A stretch of DNA of 64,000 bases. Source: Adineta vaga. Lineage: Eukaryota > Rotifera. The stretch spans positions 12,400,001 to 12,464,000 of the forward strand of contig CP075496.1 of the NCBI GenBank assembly GCA_021613535.1, written 5' to 3'. The position numbers were made by a program, and so were the translations under genes. The notes below the pieces were generated by a model, which was not told the origin of the DNA, ran no database searches, and worked only from the letters and a program-made list of their open reading frames with translations. Below are positions 47,620-61,987 of the stretch, one piece after another (position 1 is the first letter of the stretch; the number at the start of each line of letters is the position of its first letter).

Positions 47620-50600
47620 ATGGGAGACGACAATATGAATGATACATCTTCACCATCATCTCATCCGTTTTTCGTTCATGGTGGATGTAAGTCCATTTTC
47701 ACATAATCATTTCTTTTTTTTATTCTGATTTCGTTTTGTAATTATAGTTCCTTTTGTATTTCTTCCAACTACATTAGCAGGAGGTTTCAATTATACTAAT
47801 CATCATACGCATACTTCTTTGGTCGATGATCGATCAACATATGAATCTGAAAAAAGAGCAGAAAATGTTGAGAACAATGAAGAAGACGGTGATGACGACG
47901 AAGAAGAAAGAACAGGTATGTACATATATAAATATGTAGATGAGAGAAAAAATACTTTAATTGAATGCTTGTTTAACATGAGAGGAATACGATTGTTTGT
48001 TTTTATCTTAGAAAGTCTAAAATGAAAACTAATAAATGAAGCGAAGTGCGAGCGATAAAGAAAAAAAAAACTTAAGATTTATTTTTTTCGCTCTGATTTT
48101 TTTTTCTCGTCTCTGTTTTAGAAACTATTGACGATGATGAAGGAGATCGAAAAGATGAGAATGACGAAAGTGCAGATGAAAAAAGTAATCTTCGCATTAG
48201 TCAACCAAAATATAGTCAATTACTAAAAGAACTTGATTTTAGCCAAGCAAGAATGGTAAACAAAAAAAAAAGCTTGTTTTTTATTTAATAATCGAACGGT
48301 TTTTCTCTGATTTATTATCAAGGTTGATGTAACAAATCTTCTACCGAACGAACTCGATCAAACAGACAGCCAGTCGATTAATGATGACAATGATAATGAT
48401 AATGATAATGAAAATAAAAGACAAACGACTGATGACGAAAAATATCAAAGTTTATCATCTGCGCGTTCTCAGCATCCGAAGATGAACCATCGAATGCTCC
48501 TACCATCGACAATAATCATGAAACAGACGATAATAAAACAAAAGCAGATAATCAATTGATTGATGCTGTTCATGACATTGAAAATGATTTAAATAATCTA
48601 GCAACTATTATTCATGCAGCATCAACTGATAAAAATAAAGACGAAGAAAATGACGATGAAGAAGACAAATATGATTCACAGAAAAAGCCAACATTCGATG
48701 AAGAAGATGATACTAGTAAACAGGCAACACAAGATTATGATCTTCATGACAATGATCAAGAGGTTTGCAAGTTTTTTCGGTCTTTTTTTCTTCTTGTTTG
48801 TACAAATTAACGAAAGACATGAAGCACATTTTAGTAATAAGAGAGGGGAAAAAAAGCAATATACTCTCCCTTTTCTTTCACATTCAAAATCAACTCCTTT
48901 GAAGTGTCTTTAACACTTTCAAATTTCTTTTTCTATGGTTTCATCATTACACTTGGATGAAATGTTTCGTCTTTCAAATCAGCTTATCTGATTATGTTTA
49001 TTTCAAATAGAATGTCGCATCATCATCCAAATCACATAAAATTCATCATATTATCAATCAACATACATCTGATCTTCCCAACGAAAATAAAGCAACCATT
49101 TCGCAGTTAGTTACAGATGTAGAGACAGATGTTGAACCACAAAAACCGTCAACAGATCAAGATGAAAATGAACAACAGAAACAAAAGTCTTTTCTTACTT
49201 GGGAGAATTTAATATTTGGAACGGAAACAATAACAACACGACGACAGAACAACCATTAAATGAAGTTGCATCATCTGGACCTGCTATTGAATCTCATTCA
49301 ACACCGAAAAAAGCTTCACAACAACAACAACAACAACAGCCAAAACCTGCAGATTCATCTGATGAAAAACAAAAACCACGAACAAGCTCATATACAAAAC
49401 AAAAACCTGTTCATCGATCACGACAAAGAATCTCGCCATCAAATTCCTCATCAGATACAGATTCTATTGTTGAATATGCTTTACATCGATCGAAAGACAA
49501 ACATTCCTCATCATTCCAAAATAAACAACATAAACCATTATTCATTCCACCACAAACTTTACGACAAGACAGTCAAGCAACATTGATTGATGAAAATCTT
49601 GATGAATTAAATAGTCAATTGAGACATGTTCTTCATGATCAAGAACTATATACATTAAATGGTAGTACAAAAGATGAACGAACATCCGATGGAACTGGTA
49701 CGATGCCATTTCCCTTATCAACACCAGACATACTTTCAACTACGATTCTTGATGATGAATTAATGAATCGACGAAATGATAATTTATTTCAGCATATATC
49801 AAATCCACGACAAAACTATAATCAACAACGTAATCGACATTCAGCTTACGTTCCAGAACGTTCAAGTTCACATAAAAAAAAAAGTCATCATCATCAGCAA
49901 AAATATTCAACATCACGTCATCCTGATCAAGCTAAAGAAATCAATGAGCGAAATCCGGATGTAAATATTGAACTACGACAATTTTTATTCCTCATTTTCC
50001 GTTTTGGATTGTTTTTTTTCCTTCTTCTATAATAGGATGATTGGTTAACGATGTTGGAAAAACTTGAACGAGAACATCAAGAACGTATCGAACAACAAAG
50101 AAAACAATATGAAGATTATATGCATACTCTGGAAGGTAAAATGAAACGAAGCTATGATGATTATGTGACAATAACAAACGGGTAAGAATATCTTCGGTTT
50201 TTAGTTCGATTTCATTTCATTTTGAATTTATGATCTAGTTCAAAAGACTCAAGATCAGATGATTATGATAATATAGCACATGAACATCGAGCACAAAAAT
50301 CTGTACCAATAGATTCGAATCTTGGAAAATATAATGGCCATTCATATAATCATACATATCGACCAATAGCTACAGATCTAATTTCTCATTACTATCCAGC
50401 CGATTCAACACTTAATGTTCTTTCATCCGATAAAAAACGAGCCACAATCATAGATCATATATCATCATCACAACCAAGAGATGATTTATTAAAGTAAATA
50501 TTCTTAAGAACAAAATTGATTTTTAGTTCTTGATCGTTACTGTTTCAAACTAAGGGAAAATGATTGTTTTTAGTCTTCGAACAGATCCATCATCACGACG

Positions 50601-52178
50601 TACGAAACAATATGAATATGAAATGAATGATTTTCGAAGTCAATTAAATCGGCAAAACTTAGGGTTTGATTTGTTATTCTTCTTTTTTTTTCAATTCAAT
50701 CTATGATCATTTCTTTCCTACCAATAGAAGTTATTCATCAGGTGCTGTTCGACGATCGATGGGAACCATTGAACGTCTCAATAGTGACAATATTCGTTTA
50801 CGTGATGAATTGAATGGAGTACGCCATTCATTGGTTTGTAAAATTCATGAAAATAGATCAGTGAAAATGTTAGTTCTATGTCTATTTTATAGAAAGTATC
50901 AGATGATGAAAATGTTGTATTAAAAAGACAATTAGATGAACTACGTGAACAAATAAATCATAAAGATTTGGATTTAAAAAATTATCATCGTACAATATCT
51001 GATTTTGAACGAAAATTAAACGATTCAGAAAATGTAAATATAATTTTTCTTTTTCCAAGAGATCAAAAGAATAATGACACTTTGAATTCTTTATTTCTTT
51101 TCATAGACAAAAGAACGACATAATGAAAAATTTCGTCATGTTGAAAGACAAGCATCACTTTATCGAGATGAGAATGAAAAACTTAAGGTGGATTTAAATC
51201 GAACACGCGTAATTAATTGATTGAATATCTGAACGTTTATTTTATTTTATTTGTTTTTTTCTCTAGGAACGTGTTCTTCGATTAGAAGAACGTTCTCGTG
51301 AACAAGAAAATGAAAATGATAAACTTCGACGTCAATTATTCTTATTAGAAAGTGATACTAATCGCATTAAAAATCGGTATTATTTGAGCAAAGATTGTTT
51401 TTCATATTTGAATACTGAAGATCTTTGTTTTATTTTATTTAAAAGAATGACTGATGATCATAAATTGAATACTACTATACCTGTAAGCATTTCATCACCA
51501 CGTGATTATCAACCTTTTACAATGACAAGTATAACAAAACATTCACCATCACCGATAAGCACGCCAAGAGATGGAATCATTGATTCCGGAAAATATCAAT
51601 CGAATGGTAAAGATTTTCAATGAATATTTTGTTCATAGATCGATTCGTTTGTTTTTCCTTCTTCTTTATATACATAAAGGAAGTTTATATCGTTCAACTC
51701 ATTCACCACGACCATTAACACGAATTACTGATTATTTAACTGAGAAGACTCTTCCTTCTCACTTACATGTTTCTCCTTCAAGTAATTCAATTTACTCAAT
51801 TCATTCAAATTTTCATTATGTATTTGTAGGACATGTTTATCCTGCAAAAAAATCCTCACCTACTCGTCGCCGTACAGAATCAGTTCCACGAAGAGTAAAT
51901 CATCTTTGATCTGTTGCAAAAGATTTTCTCATCATCTCCTTTAGGATTCTTTCGAACGACAAACAAAGCAGCCTGAACATTTAGAACAAAAATTTGATCA
52001 TTTATTGAAGAAGAAACGTGATTTAGAAGCACGTCTTCATCGTATTCCTGCTCGTGGTTTGACAACTACAGATCATCAATTATATGATGTCCTTGAACGA
52101 GAAATCGAACGTGTCGATCAACAAATCATGAGTGTTAAACTTGATCTACGTAGATCAAATACTCTCCGAACATATTAG
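47620..52178 (+). CDS. MPHOSPH9: MPHOSPH9-like coiled-coil protein; two apparent frameshifts
   Basis: A long multi-exon gene from MGDDNMNDTSSPSS to a C terminus ending SNTLRTY. The N-terminal half is acidic and low-complexity (Asp/Glu, Gln and Ser runs). The centre has coiled coils (DDWLTMLEKLEREHQERIEQ, LNSDNIRLRDELNG, ENVVLKRQLDELREQ). The C-terminal block FDHLLKKKRDLEARLHRIP, then EREIERVDQQIMSVKLDLRR, resembles the conserved end of M-phase phosphoprotein 9, a centriole distal-end protein that controls cilium formation. The reading frame shifts by one base near 48467 and again near 49235, both in low-complexity sequence, while the open stretches either side clearly belong together. Whether these are real, or assembly errors, cannot be told here. 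The ATG lies directly after an acceptor-like TTTCAG. Confidence 0.65.
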
Positions 52179-52471
52179 ATCACCTACATTCCTTTTTTTT
52201 TCTATCGGTGCCAACATATTTTCAAATTCGTTTTAGAACGATCTTTTCTCTTTTGCTTTTATTTCTGCCGTCCAACACAAAACTTCTCTGTCCATTCTAG
52301 GTTGACATTTCTTTTCTTTTTTTGAATTAATAGTGAATTTTACATGTGTATTTTTTTTTGTTTGTTTTGCTCGAAAATATATATTAGCAATTCCGTTTTT
52401 ATATTTGAATATGAAATAATACAATGATAACAGTATTATGTGATTTTTTTTCTTTTTATCCAGATAAGATC

Positions 52472-54194
52472 ATGGTGACAACTACAGCAGTATGGGAAAT
52501 GCCGGAATTCTATCATTTAGATAATGATTTTTTTCGACCACAAGAGAAAAAACAATTACAAAATGCTTATGAAAATTTTATTTTCAACACAAAACATAAA
52601 TCATTCGAACGAGATGATCATTTAGATGATGAAGAAAACGCCCAAATGTTGTTACAATCAAAAATACAATTATTTCAATTATTTGTTCGTACACAACCGG
52701 TTAATATTCGTAGTTTTAGGTAAAATTTTACATCGATTAAAGTAAACATTTTTCTTACTTTCTCATTTAGTTTATTTCATCAACAACAACAACGTGTATT
52801 TGTTGAACGTCTTTTCTATCTTGTACTAAATAATGTTGAATTAACTCATTTTTCAACATTTAATGTCGCTTCAATTATTCATATAAGTAAAGAATTAGAA
52901 AAATATCAACGTTCAACAAATAAAACAATATTAAATACTGGTAAATTGAATACAGTTATTCAATTTGTTCTCTCATTTTCATCATCAAGTATTTCATCAT
53001 TTCAATTGAATAATCTATTTTATTTATTATTAAATGATATGAATGATTTCTCAGGAAAAATTATCGATCGAATGGCTGAAGTTTTACGCGTATATCATTC
53101 AATGACATATGGACATACGATTACAAAACAATATTTAATTACAACGGTAAGTCGAATTCTATGTGTTTCTTTTCTTCTAAAAAATCTCTATTTTCATTCT
53201 TCAAGTGAAGTTCTCATTAAACAAATATCGATAGGATTCTTTTCTTCTGAAGAGGTCTAATTACTCGAGATATTTTTGAAAAGAATACCTCAAAAGTCAA
53301 CTTTATGACACGCACGTAGAAAGACAAACATTTCTAGTTGGATTATTATACATACTTGAGACAATCATATTCCTAGATAATGATGATCTTTAAATTTAGA
53401 TTGATAATGCCATTAGTACGATTAATTTTGCCAATCCTCTCATCTATCCATTATATGCAAATTTTCTCAATTCATCTTTCGTTTACAAAGGACCATTGAT
53501 ATTAACAACATCGAAAATTCCTACATCTATATCTTTATATACAGTTATTCAAAATTTATCAATTATATTATTAGGTTTAACACTTGATGATTTCGATTGT
53601 GATGAAAATTATCTTTCATTAACATCTGAACAATGTTATCACATACGTTTAATTGTACGTCATCTTGCTTATCTATTTAAACATTATCATTATACATTAG
53701 AATATCCATTGAATCATTTAAATAAACAAATTATTATACAATTAATTAATTCAATTATATTTTACGATAAAACATTCGATCAATTCAAATATCTTCTCGA
53801 TTTATATATGAAATATGTTCAAGGATTTTCTTCACTAAATATTAAACGTCTTTTATATGATTTATTAGTCAATTCATCATTTGAATTATATACCATTGAA
53901 ACTATTGGACATTTCATTGAATTGAATCGATATCAATCAAAATTGCTGATCACAGAAAGTTCAAATATTGAAGATAATATCTGGCTTACAAATGAACAAA
54001 TACGATTCGTTCTACATAAATTATATTCAAATGATCTTTATCAAGAAATCTTTCTTCCATTTATCAATGGGGATTATCGCGAAGAACATACTTTGAATGA
54101 TATATTAACTTATTTAGATGAATATTATGCATATAAACAAGAACAAGTCATTAATGTGCAAGATATGAAAATCAAATTAACAATAATACCATAA
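52472..54194 (+). CDS. Orphan helical protein (472 aa)
   Basis: Three exons (52472-52719, 52771-53146, 53400-54194) join in phase to 472 residues. The protein starts MVTTTAVWEMPEFYHLDND; the ATG at 52472 is chosen because it follows a TTTTTATCCAG acceptor-like site by 8 bp. It looks all-helical, rich in Leu, Ile, Tyr and Asn, soluble, without signal peptide or clear membrane helix, perhaps an alpha-solenoid. No motif I recognise. The second intron (53147-53399, 253 bp) is longer than its neighbours'. It starts 293 bp after the MPHOSPH9-like gene on the same strand. Confidence 0.7.
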
Positions 54195-54966
54195 ATCTTT
54201 CATTCTTAATTCTTATTGTTTTCATTTTGCTTTTATAGATTTTAATGAACTCAGGGCTGTTGTTGTTGTTGTTGTTTTTTCTATTTACTAGAGCTATCTA
54301 TATGTATATTATCGTTACCCTTTTCTTTTCTTTCTTTTACATGTATTTGCATTTTGATTTACATTAGCTATATGAATGTAAACAAGATATCAGGAGAAAT
54401 GATTGAATAAAAATATGAAATTCAATTGAAAGTTTTCATTAAACATCATTGTATTAATGAATTCAAATCGAACTAGAGTTTTTCTTTATTTTTTGTTTTT
54501 AAATATCTTTCGGTCTTTTTGCTTCATATTGAACTTAGAAACCTTTGGATAATCTTTTATTTGCATTATAATTAGTTTCGAGAAAGTATTATATATCCTG
54601 AAATGATTGAGACAAACATTTATTTGCTTGACTAATCATAAACAGATGATAAATAAAAGAAACGGAACACAATTATCATCATATGATTATCTATTTTATA
54701 ATAAGAAGACAGTAATGTATGTCATGACTGAAAGAATATTTATAAATAATCTAATGTTTTCATATGGTATAAAATGTTCAAATATTGTATATATCAATGC
54801 TTTAAATTTGTATATAAAGCATGTTGTTTTCTCTTTTTTATTTACATTCTTTACTTGATTAAGATTATTTTTATCTTTATGATAATAAATGATTCTCACC
54901 TATATAGGCGACTTGACCTGTTAACAAAATCTAATCATTCTTTTATTTCTTTTATATCTATCTGAT

Positions 54967-54989
54967 ATGATGATGATGATGATGATGAT
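54967..54989. repeat. (GAT)n microsatellite
   Basis: Seven or eight tandem GAT units. Confidence 0.9.
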
Positions 54990-55730
54990 TGTTTGATAAC
55001 CTGAAGTTGTTTTTTTTTCAAAAAGAATTCTTTATTTTAAAAGGTCTGACAAAACAATTCTTGCATATGCAAGTTTGATTAATATTTAAAAATATGTCTG
55101 AATGTATAAGGAGAAACCAAACTAAGTTTAGTTCAACGTATGGGAAACTATTCTCTTTTTCCCATTCTTTCTTTTTCTCTTTCCATAGTTTCACCACAAA
55201 CATAGCGAGGTTTCCGATGTTTTTCGTTATCAACATCCGTTCCTACGTCGTTTTCTATTCCTCTCTCTCAGTCTCACCACAAATAACCACCATCACTATC
55301 AGCCGGTCTAAACAATAATGTCAAAGGACGCGTCTATAGAGAAAAAGAGTAAAGAAAAAAAGAACGACGAAAAAAACCTCCAACACTCGTGATGAGGGTA
55401 ATGATAATATTATTGACAGCAGCGGTTTTTCTTCTTTCTATATTCAAAAACCCAGTCATCGTCTTTTCTCTATATAAGTCTTTCTCTTTTGTAAATATAC
55501 TTACATATGTTTGATAGCAAACATATGTACATTCTTGATGTTCATCGATCGACTGAGATTAGTAAGAACAATCATAAAATAGAAAAAACATAACATTTTG
55601 TGTTTGTTATTGACATATTAGACATAGTTTTCTGTTCTTTTATTTCAGTTATTGATGAAAATATATGTTTAGATGTCAATGTCAGTTGCTATAGACACGC
55701 ATCTGTACACGTCCGTAAATAAATGATTCC

Positions 55731-55740
55731 ATGACGTCAT
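55731..55740. promoter_or_regulatory. Perfect CRE/ATF palindrome
   Basis: ATGACGTCAT, a perfect 10 bp palindrome containing the full CREB/ATF consensus TGACGTCA, about 1.1 kb before the RUNX start. A chance match is possible but unlikely in such AT-rich DNA. Binding is not shown. Confidence 0.45.
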
Positions 55741-56830
55741 GTTTTTTTTAGCAAAAATACCCGCAAAAAAATATAGCAACTCACGCGCTTCGCTACCATA
55801 CCACAGAAAGGGAGGAAAAAAGAAACCGATAGAATAGAGAAAGAAGGCTTTAGGCGATAGTTGAATCTACAAGGCGCCATATTTTGCTATTCAGAATGCG
55901 ATGATGTTTCTATTTTGCAACAAAAATATGAACTGAAGCATGTTTTTGCTCAAATCAAACAAATCAGTTGTCTAATAATTGATACATTTTATTTTTATTT
56001 TTTTACCAATGTCAGCAACTATCCGACCACAAAAGAAGCAAAAAAACATTGCAGTTTTAAGCGTTGTAGAAAGCGAAAAGGAGAAGAGAGACAGAGAGAA
56101 AGTAAAGAGGAAGAAGAAAGGAACGTGACACAGCGTCAACGACGAAGAAGAAAGAAAATATGCGAAGGTTTAAGGAGGAACAAATAAGAGGGTGAGGAGG
56201 GTGAAAGAAAATATATTTCAAAATAAAGAATAAGAAAAAACATCAGATCACATGAGATGATTACTAAAATATTTTATCTTCTAAAATCGGCTAATCAATT
56301 TTGAGAAAAATATCTCCTTATTCTATCTTTTCATATTCTTTCGGTATATCGCCAAAATGTTGGTAATCTAAGTTTGACAGAACAAACATCATTGTGTCAT
56401 GTGCTCGATGCTTCTCTTTCTTTCCATCGTTTTTCTGAATTGTGTAATATGGCAAAGTTTTCTCTTCGTATTTTTTTTCTCTTTCGACATACACTTATAT
56501 ACTCCACTCGAACTATAAATATAGAGAGACGTAATCACGAGTTGTATGTGTCATAGTTTATTAATACGTAAAATATTTTTCCTCTTTGTTAGTTTATGTA
56601 GAAAAGTAAATTAGTTTATATCACCTACACTCTCATCATAACTTAAATATATTAAATATATCTGATTTTCTGTATATTGCTTTTTTCATTTTGATTTCGA
56701 TCTGTTCAAACCAATCATCGAGATTTAATTATTTATATTCAAATTTTAGGTCAAGTGACCTGATTTACGAAATTTTCTTTTCTTCTTCTTTACATTATAC
56801 ATATTGTACATACGAATTTATTCGCGGAAT

Positions 56831-58316
<1,486 letters not shown>

Positions 58317-60139
58317 ATCGATCTTATCTAAATTCGCACATATGAATAGCTACAAGCAGCAAATGATTATTTAAAAAATATATTCATCGAACTAGGTGCG
58401 GGTAATTTAAATCTATTAAATAGTTATACCTATATAATCGGTTTTTCTTTTCCAGTCAGATGAGATATTTCCCTTTAATCAACTGACTGGACTTTTCTTC
58501 TATTTTCTACATTCCCTATTATCTTCTTCTTATTCTACCGGAAGACGAGAACAATTGTTAACATGTTGACTGAGTGAGAGAAATTTTGATAGTAATTGGT
58601 TCATAACCGGCCAGTGTCGCACGCCGAGAAAAAAAGAAAAACAATAGTTTTTTTTATTTGATTTTACTTTTTTTCTTTTTGTTTTGTATATAATGTAAGA
58701 GTGAGTGGCACCAACCTAGTCTGTAAAAACAAAACACACTGTTTACATTTTACATTGTTTTTTTTCTTATGTATTTATGTATCTGTGAGTAGAGTTTCAA
58801 GTCAGATTCGCGCTTGTTTATTTGTTCGAACTCTCAGTATGAGAACATCGAAACACTAGCATGTGCCTGTGGGCAATATACAGAAAACGTAGAAAGAAAA
58901 AAAATAACACAATTCTATTTTGAATGACGGAACGTATTTGTTACTATTGTATTTCGTCTTTCGTGCAATACTAATGAAAAGAAAACTTATTCAATTTCAT
59001 TTCTTCTTTCTCTATAATATTGTCTTGTTTATTTGTTTTTATGGGTGTGTGTGTGTGTGTTTTTTCTTTTGTTTAAAGTAGTATGAAGATGAGTGAACGA
59101 GAACTGTGTTTTTCAACATAGTTGATTTGTTAATGCTGATATTTGAGTTCGAGTGAGAAAAACATCCATGCCAAATCTTTGCTCTTCTTTTTCTTTTCTT
59201 TTTTTGTATTTGTATGCCTAACTTGTGTTTCTTTTCTTTCAACAAACAATCAAGAGTTTTGAAGAAAAAAAAACTCCATATTTATTTTATTTTTTTGTCA
59301 TGTATCTTGAACGAATTGTTTTTTGTTGTTGTTAAATGAGTGTATGTGAATCTCATCCGGTTTTGTTTTCGACAAGCAAACTAAAAACAATTTGTTATGT
59401 GATATATGTCTTTGCAATTTGACAAAATTGAGACATTCATATTCATAACAGAAAATAATCTTTCTTTCGTTTTTCTCCTTTCAATTTCTTCTAGCAACCA
59501 AGTTGTATTTCTATATTCCTTCTTGCAAACAAAGTAAAAGAAGATGGATGTTAACTTTTCTATGCCTGTGCGTTATTTTGTCATATGAATGGATGTGTGT
59601 ACAGTTCGGACAGAGATCTCTATCAATCTATATATATCTATACATATATTTTTTATAGATTCCGTTTTTTCTTCTCTATCTCTCTTTATGTATATATGTA
59701 TGTATGTACGCGTTCCGTTGGCCGGTGAAAATAATTTGATGAGTCGTAGTCGGTGGGTTTACACTTTGTCAGTTTGGCGAATGTTTTTCTTTTTCATCGT
59801 TGTTCGATTTTATTTGACGTTTTCTTTTGTCTCTCTTTTTGTGTGTACGTATATGATTTCGGCATGTAATATTATTCTCGATTTTCTTTTTTTCTTTCGT
59901 TCGAAATATACATTTGTAATTGTGAAAATAAAATATCAAAGATAACTCTTATGTATTTGAGTATTTTATATAATGATTCATTCCTCGCAAGTGGGAGGTA
60001 AAATATCGTATTCACGGCACGTTCATCGAAAAATTTATGGAATATATGATGTTGAAACTTTTTGGTAAGCGAATACAATCATGAATGAATAGGATGTATT
60101 GAAGATATGTACAAGTAGAACTGAATATCGTGATGTTTC
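58317..60139. other. 1.8 kb region, 3' UTR of RUNX and intergenic
   Basis: T-rich sequence with a GT run near 59047 and CTCT/TATA-type tracts. No exon was recognised. It lies between convergent RUNX and the Cys-rich orphan gene. Confidence 0.5.
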
Positions 60140-61987
60140 TCATCGAAGTTTAGGGCGTATTGATTGACAATGAGCATTGTTTGCTCGTAAAGTTTCACGA
60201 AAACGATAAGCATCGATTAATTGAAGAGCGGATGAAGATGGTGTTGATGGTGGTGGTAGTTTTCTGAGTTTATCTAGTGATACAAATGAATGAATATGAT
60301 TTATTATGAAGACAAAGTTTAGTTTTACTCAATGATTGTTTAGGATTTGTTTTATTTATAGTGAACGTTTTCTTCGAGGAACTATTTTGAAGTAAAGAAC
60401 AGTTTTGATTACTATTTGAATTAGTATTTTTGTTGATAATTATCGAACGATTTGATGTCGTTGATAAAGATATCGAATGCGATGGTGTAATTAAATGCGT
60501 GATAGTATCAGATCGATCTTTTTCTGTTACTAGTGAACCACTTAATGATGACATTGATAATATATTCGGTGGATGAGTGATACAATTCTAAAGAATAACA
60601 TAATCAAATTTGTTATGTTGAAGAGAGATACAGAAAAAGAGCAATTACTCGCTCACAACTTGGTGATTTAATCTTTTGTTTGGTATTCTTTGAATTAATT
60701 TGACATGTGTAAAATTTATTCATTAACTGAATAAAACGTTCTAAAAAAGTGAGACGATATTTTTTTGTTAATTGTTCAAATTCTTGTTGGTAATGATTAT
60801 AGAATAGATTGATATTCGATAGAAGATGTTGTGTCATTTGTTTTATTGATAAATTCAATGCTTGACCAAAATAAGTTTGAAATTCTTCAAGAACAATTTC
60901 AATGATATGACGTAATTCATTCTCTTCTGTTTTATTTAAGCCAATTCTTTTTATTGATATGATATTATTTGAATTTCGAACAATACATAAACATGATTGA
61001 CAAAGAACATTCGATGATACGTATGTTGAACTTCTTCGAATGATATCTAAACATTTCGAACACATTTTTTCTCGACATTGATTATTTAATTTAATAGCAT
61101 TCTGTTTTGAAGGTAAAGATTTGACTTTTGTATGATAATGATTATTATTTTTCGGTATTATTGTTCGTGGTTGTGCTTTCCTGATTTGTTTCGTATGAGT
61201 TTTTGTATGATGTGATTTTAAATAGCATGAAAAACGATTATAGGATGATTGGTTTTTGATTGTAATGGGTAAACTAATTGTTTGTGGTGTTGAATGATTT
61301 TTAGATGTGGTCGTTTGTCGAGTACTTGTTTCACTTAAACTAATAGCGATTGTACTGGATGGCCTATATGAACTGTTTAAAAAATATGAAGGAAATCAAT
61401 GTTTTGACTTGATAACTAATAAAATCATAGCTACGTCAGTCTGGATGGTGTTGTTTTTGATTCTTCATCTTGAAGAAAGGATAAGGATTATATGTGTTTC
61501 TTTGTAGCTTAAGAATACTTACAAATAATTCGTTGACATGCATTAGAAGCAATTTTACGATAACGTTTATCGTCATATGGACTTGTTTGTAGGAAAGATG
61601 TTGTCCAAAAAAGTTGATTGTTATCTTTAGAGAGAATTTCTCGAGACTGAACATGAGAATCAGTTAATTCATCTTTTTCCAAAGGCCATGCACCAATATT
61701 CTATACAATTCAATCGGATGTGCATCAATTGACTTTTAATTAATGAAATAAAAGAGAAAGTAATTTAAAACAGATTTGCAAACAAAGAAATTATATTTGT
61801 GCCAGATTTTCTTTACCATATTTGATATTTGTGAATAGAAGTTAAGTAATCGAAAAGAGAATGACGAACGTGAACGATCTTCAAATATATCTATAAATGA
61901 AATATATATATTGAGCAACTATTTATTTATGTCCAACTAACCTGAATAGAGTAAAAGAAGATGTTTAATCGTCGCATAATTGAACAT
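60140..61987 (-). CDS. Orphan protein with Cys-rich zinc-binding-like motif; model uncertain
   Basis: Minus-strand exons begin MFNYATIKHLLLLYS at 61987 and include NIGAWPLEKDELTDSHVQ, a Ser/Thr/Lys-rich block, then CREKMCSKCLDIIRR with CQSCLCIV (C-x4-C-x2-C ... C-x2-C), a helical stretch to about residue 340, and a C terminus ending SIRPKLR. The Cys pattern could hold one zinc, as in a B-box or small RING-like finger, but I do not recognise a family. Two joins are problematic: the exon ending near 61510 and the next one starting near 61374 are out of phase by one base, and the final join near 60266 needs an unusual GTCTTC donor or a 4 bp duplication (ATTCATTC) to be ignored. The gene may be imperfectly assembled or decaying. 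Confidence 0.5.

Larger units (their letters stand above)
54195..56830. other. 2.6 kb region upstream of RUNX
   Basis: No convincing exon. It contains a TTG run near 54258, a GAT run at 54967-54989, long pyrimidine tracts, and one perfect CRE palindrome at 55731-55740. The frame at 55861-56187 has no ATG and a Lys/Arg/Glu-rich tail from purine-rich sequence, so it is probably chance. It is the likely regulatory region of RUNX. Confidence 0.55.

Noticed and set aside
55861-56187. 108-codon plus-strand frame upstream of RUNX
   Set aside because: No ATG start; the Lys/Arg/Glu tail comes from a purine-rich tract.
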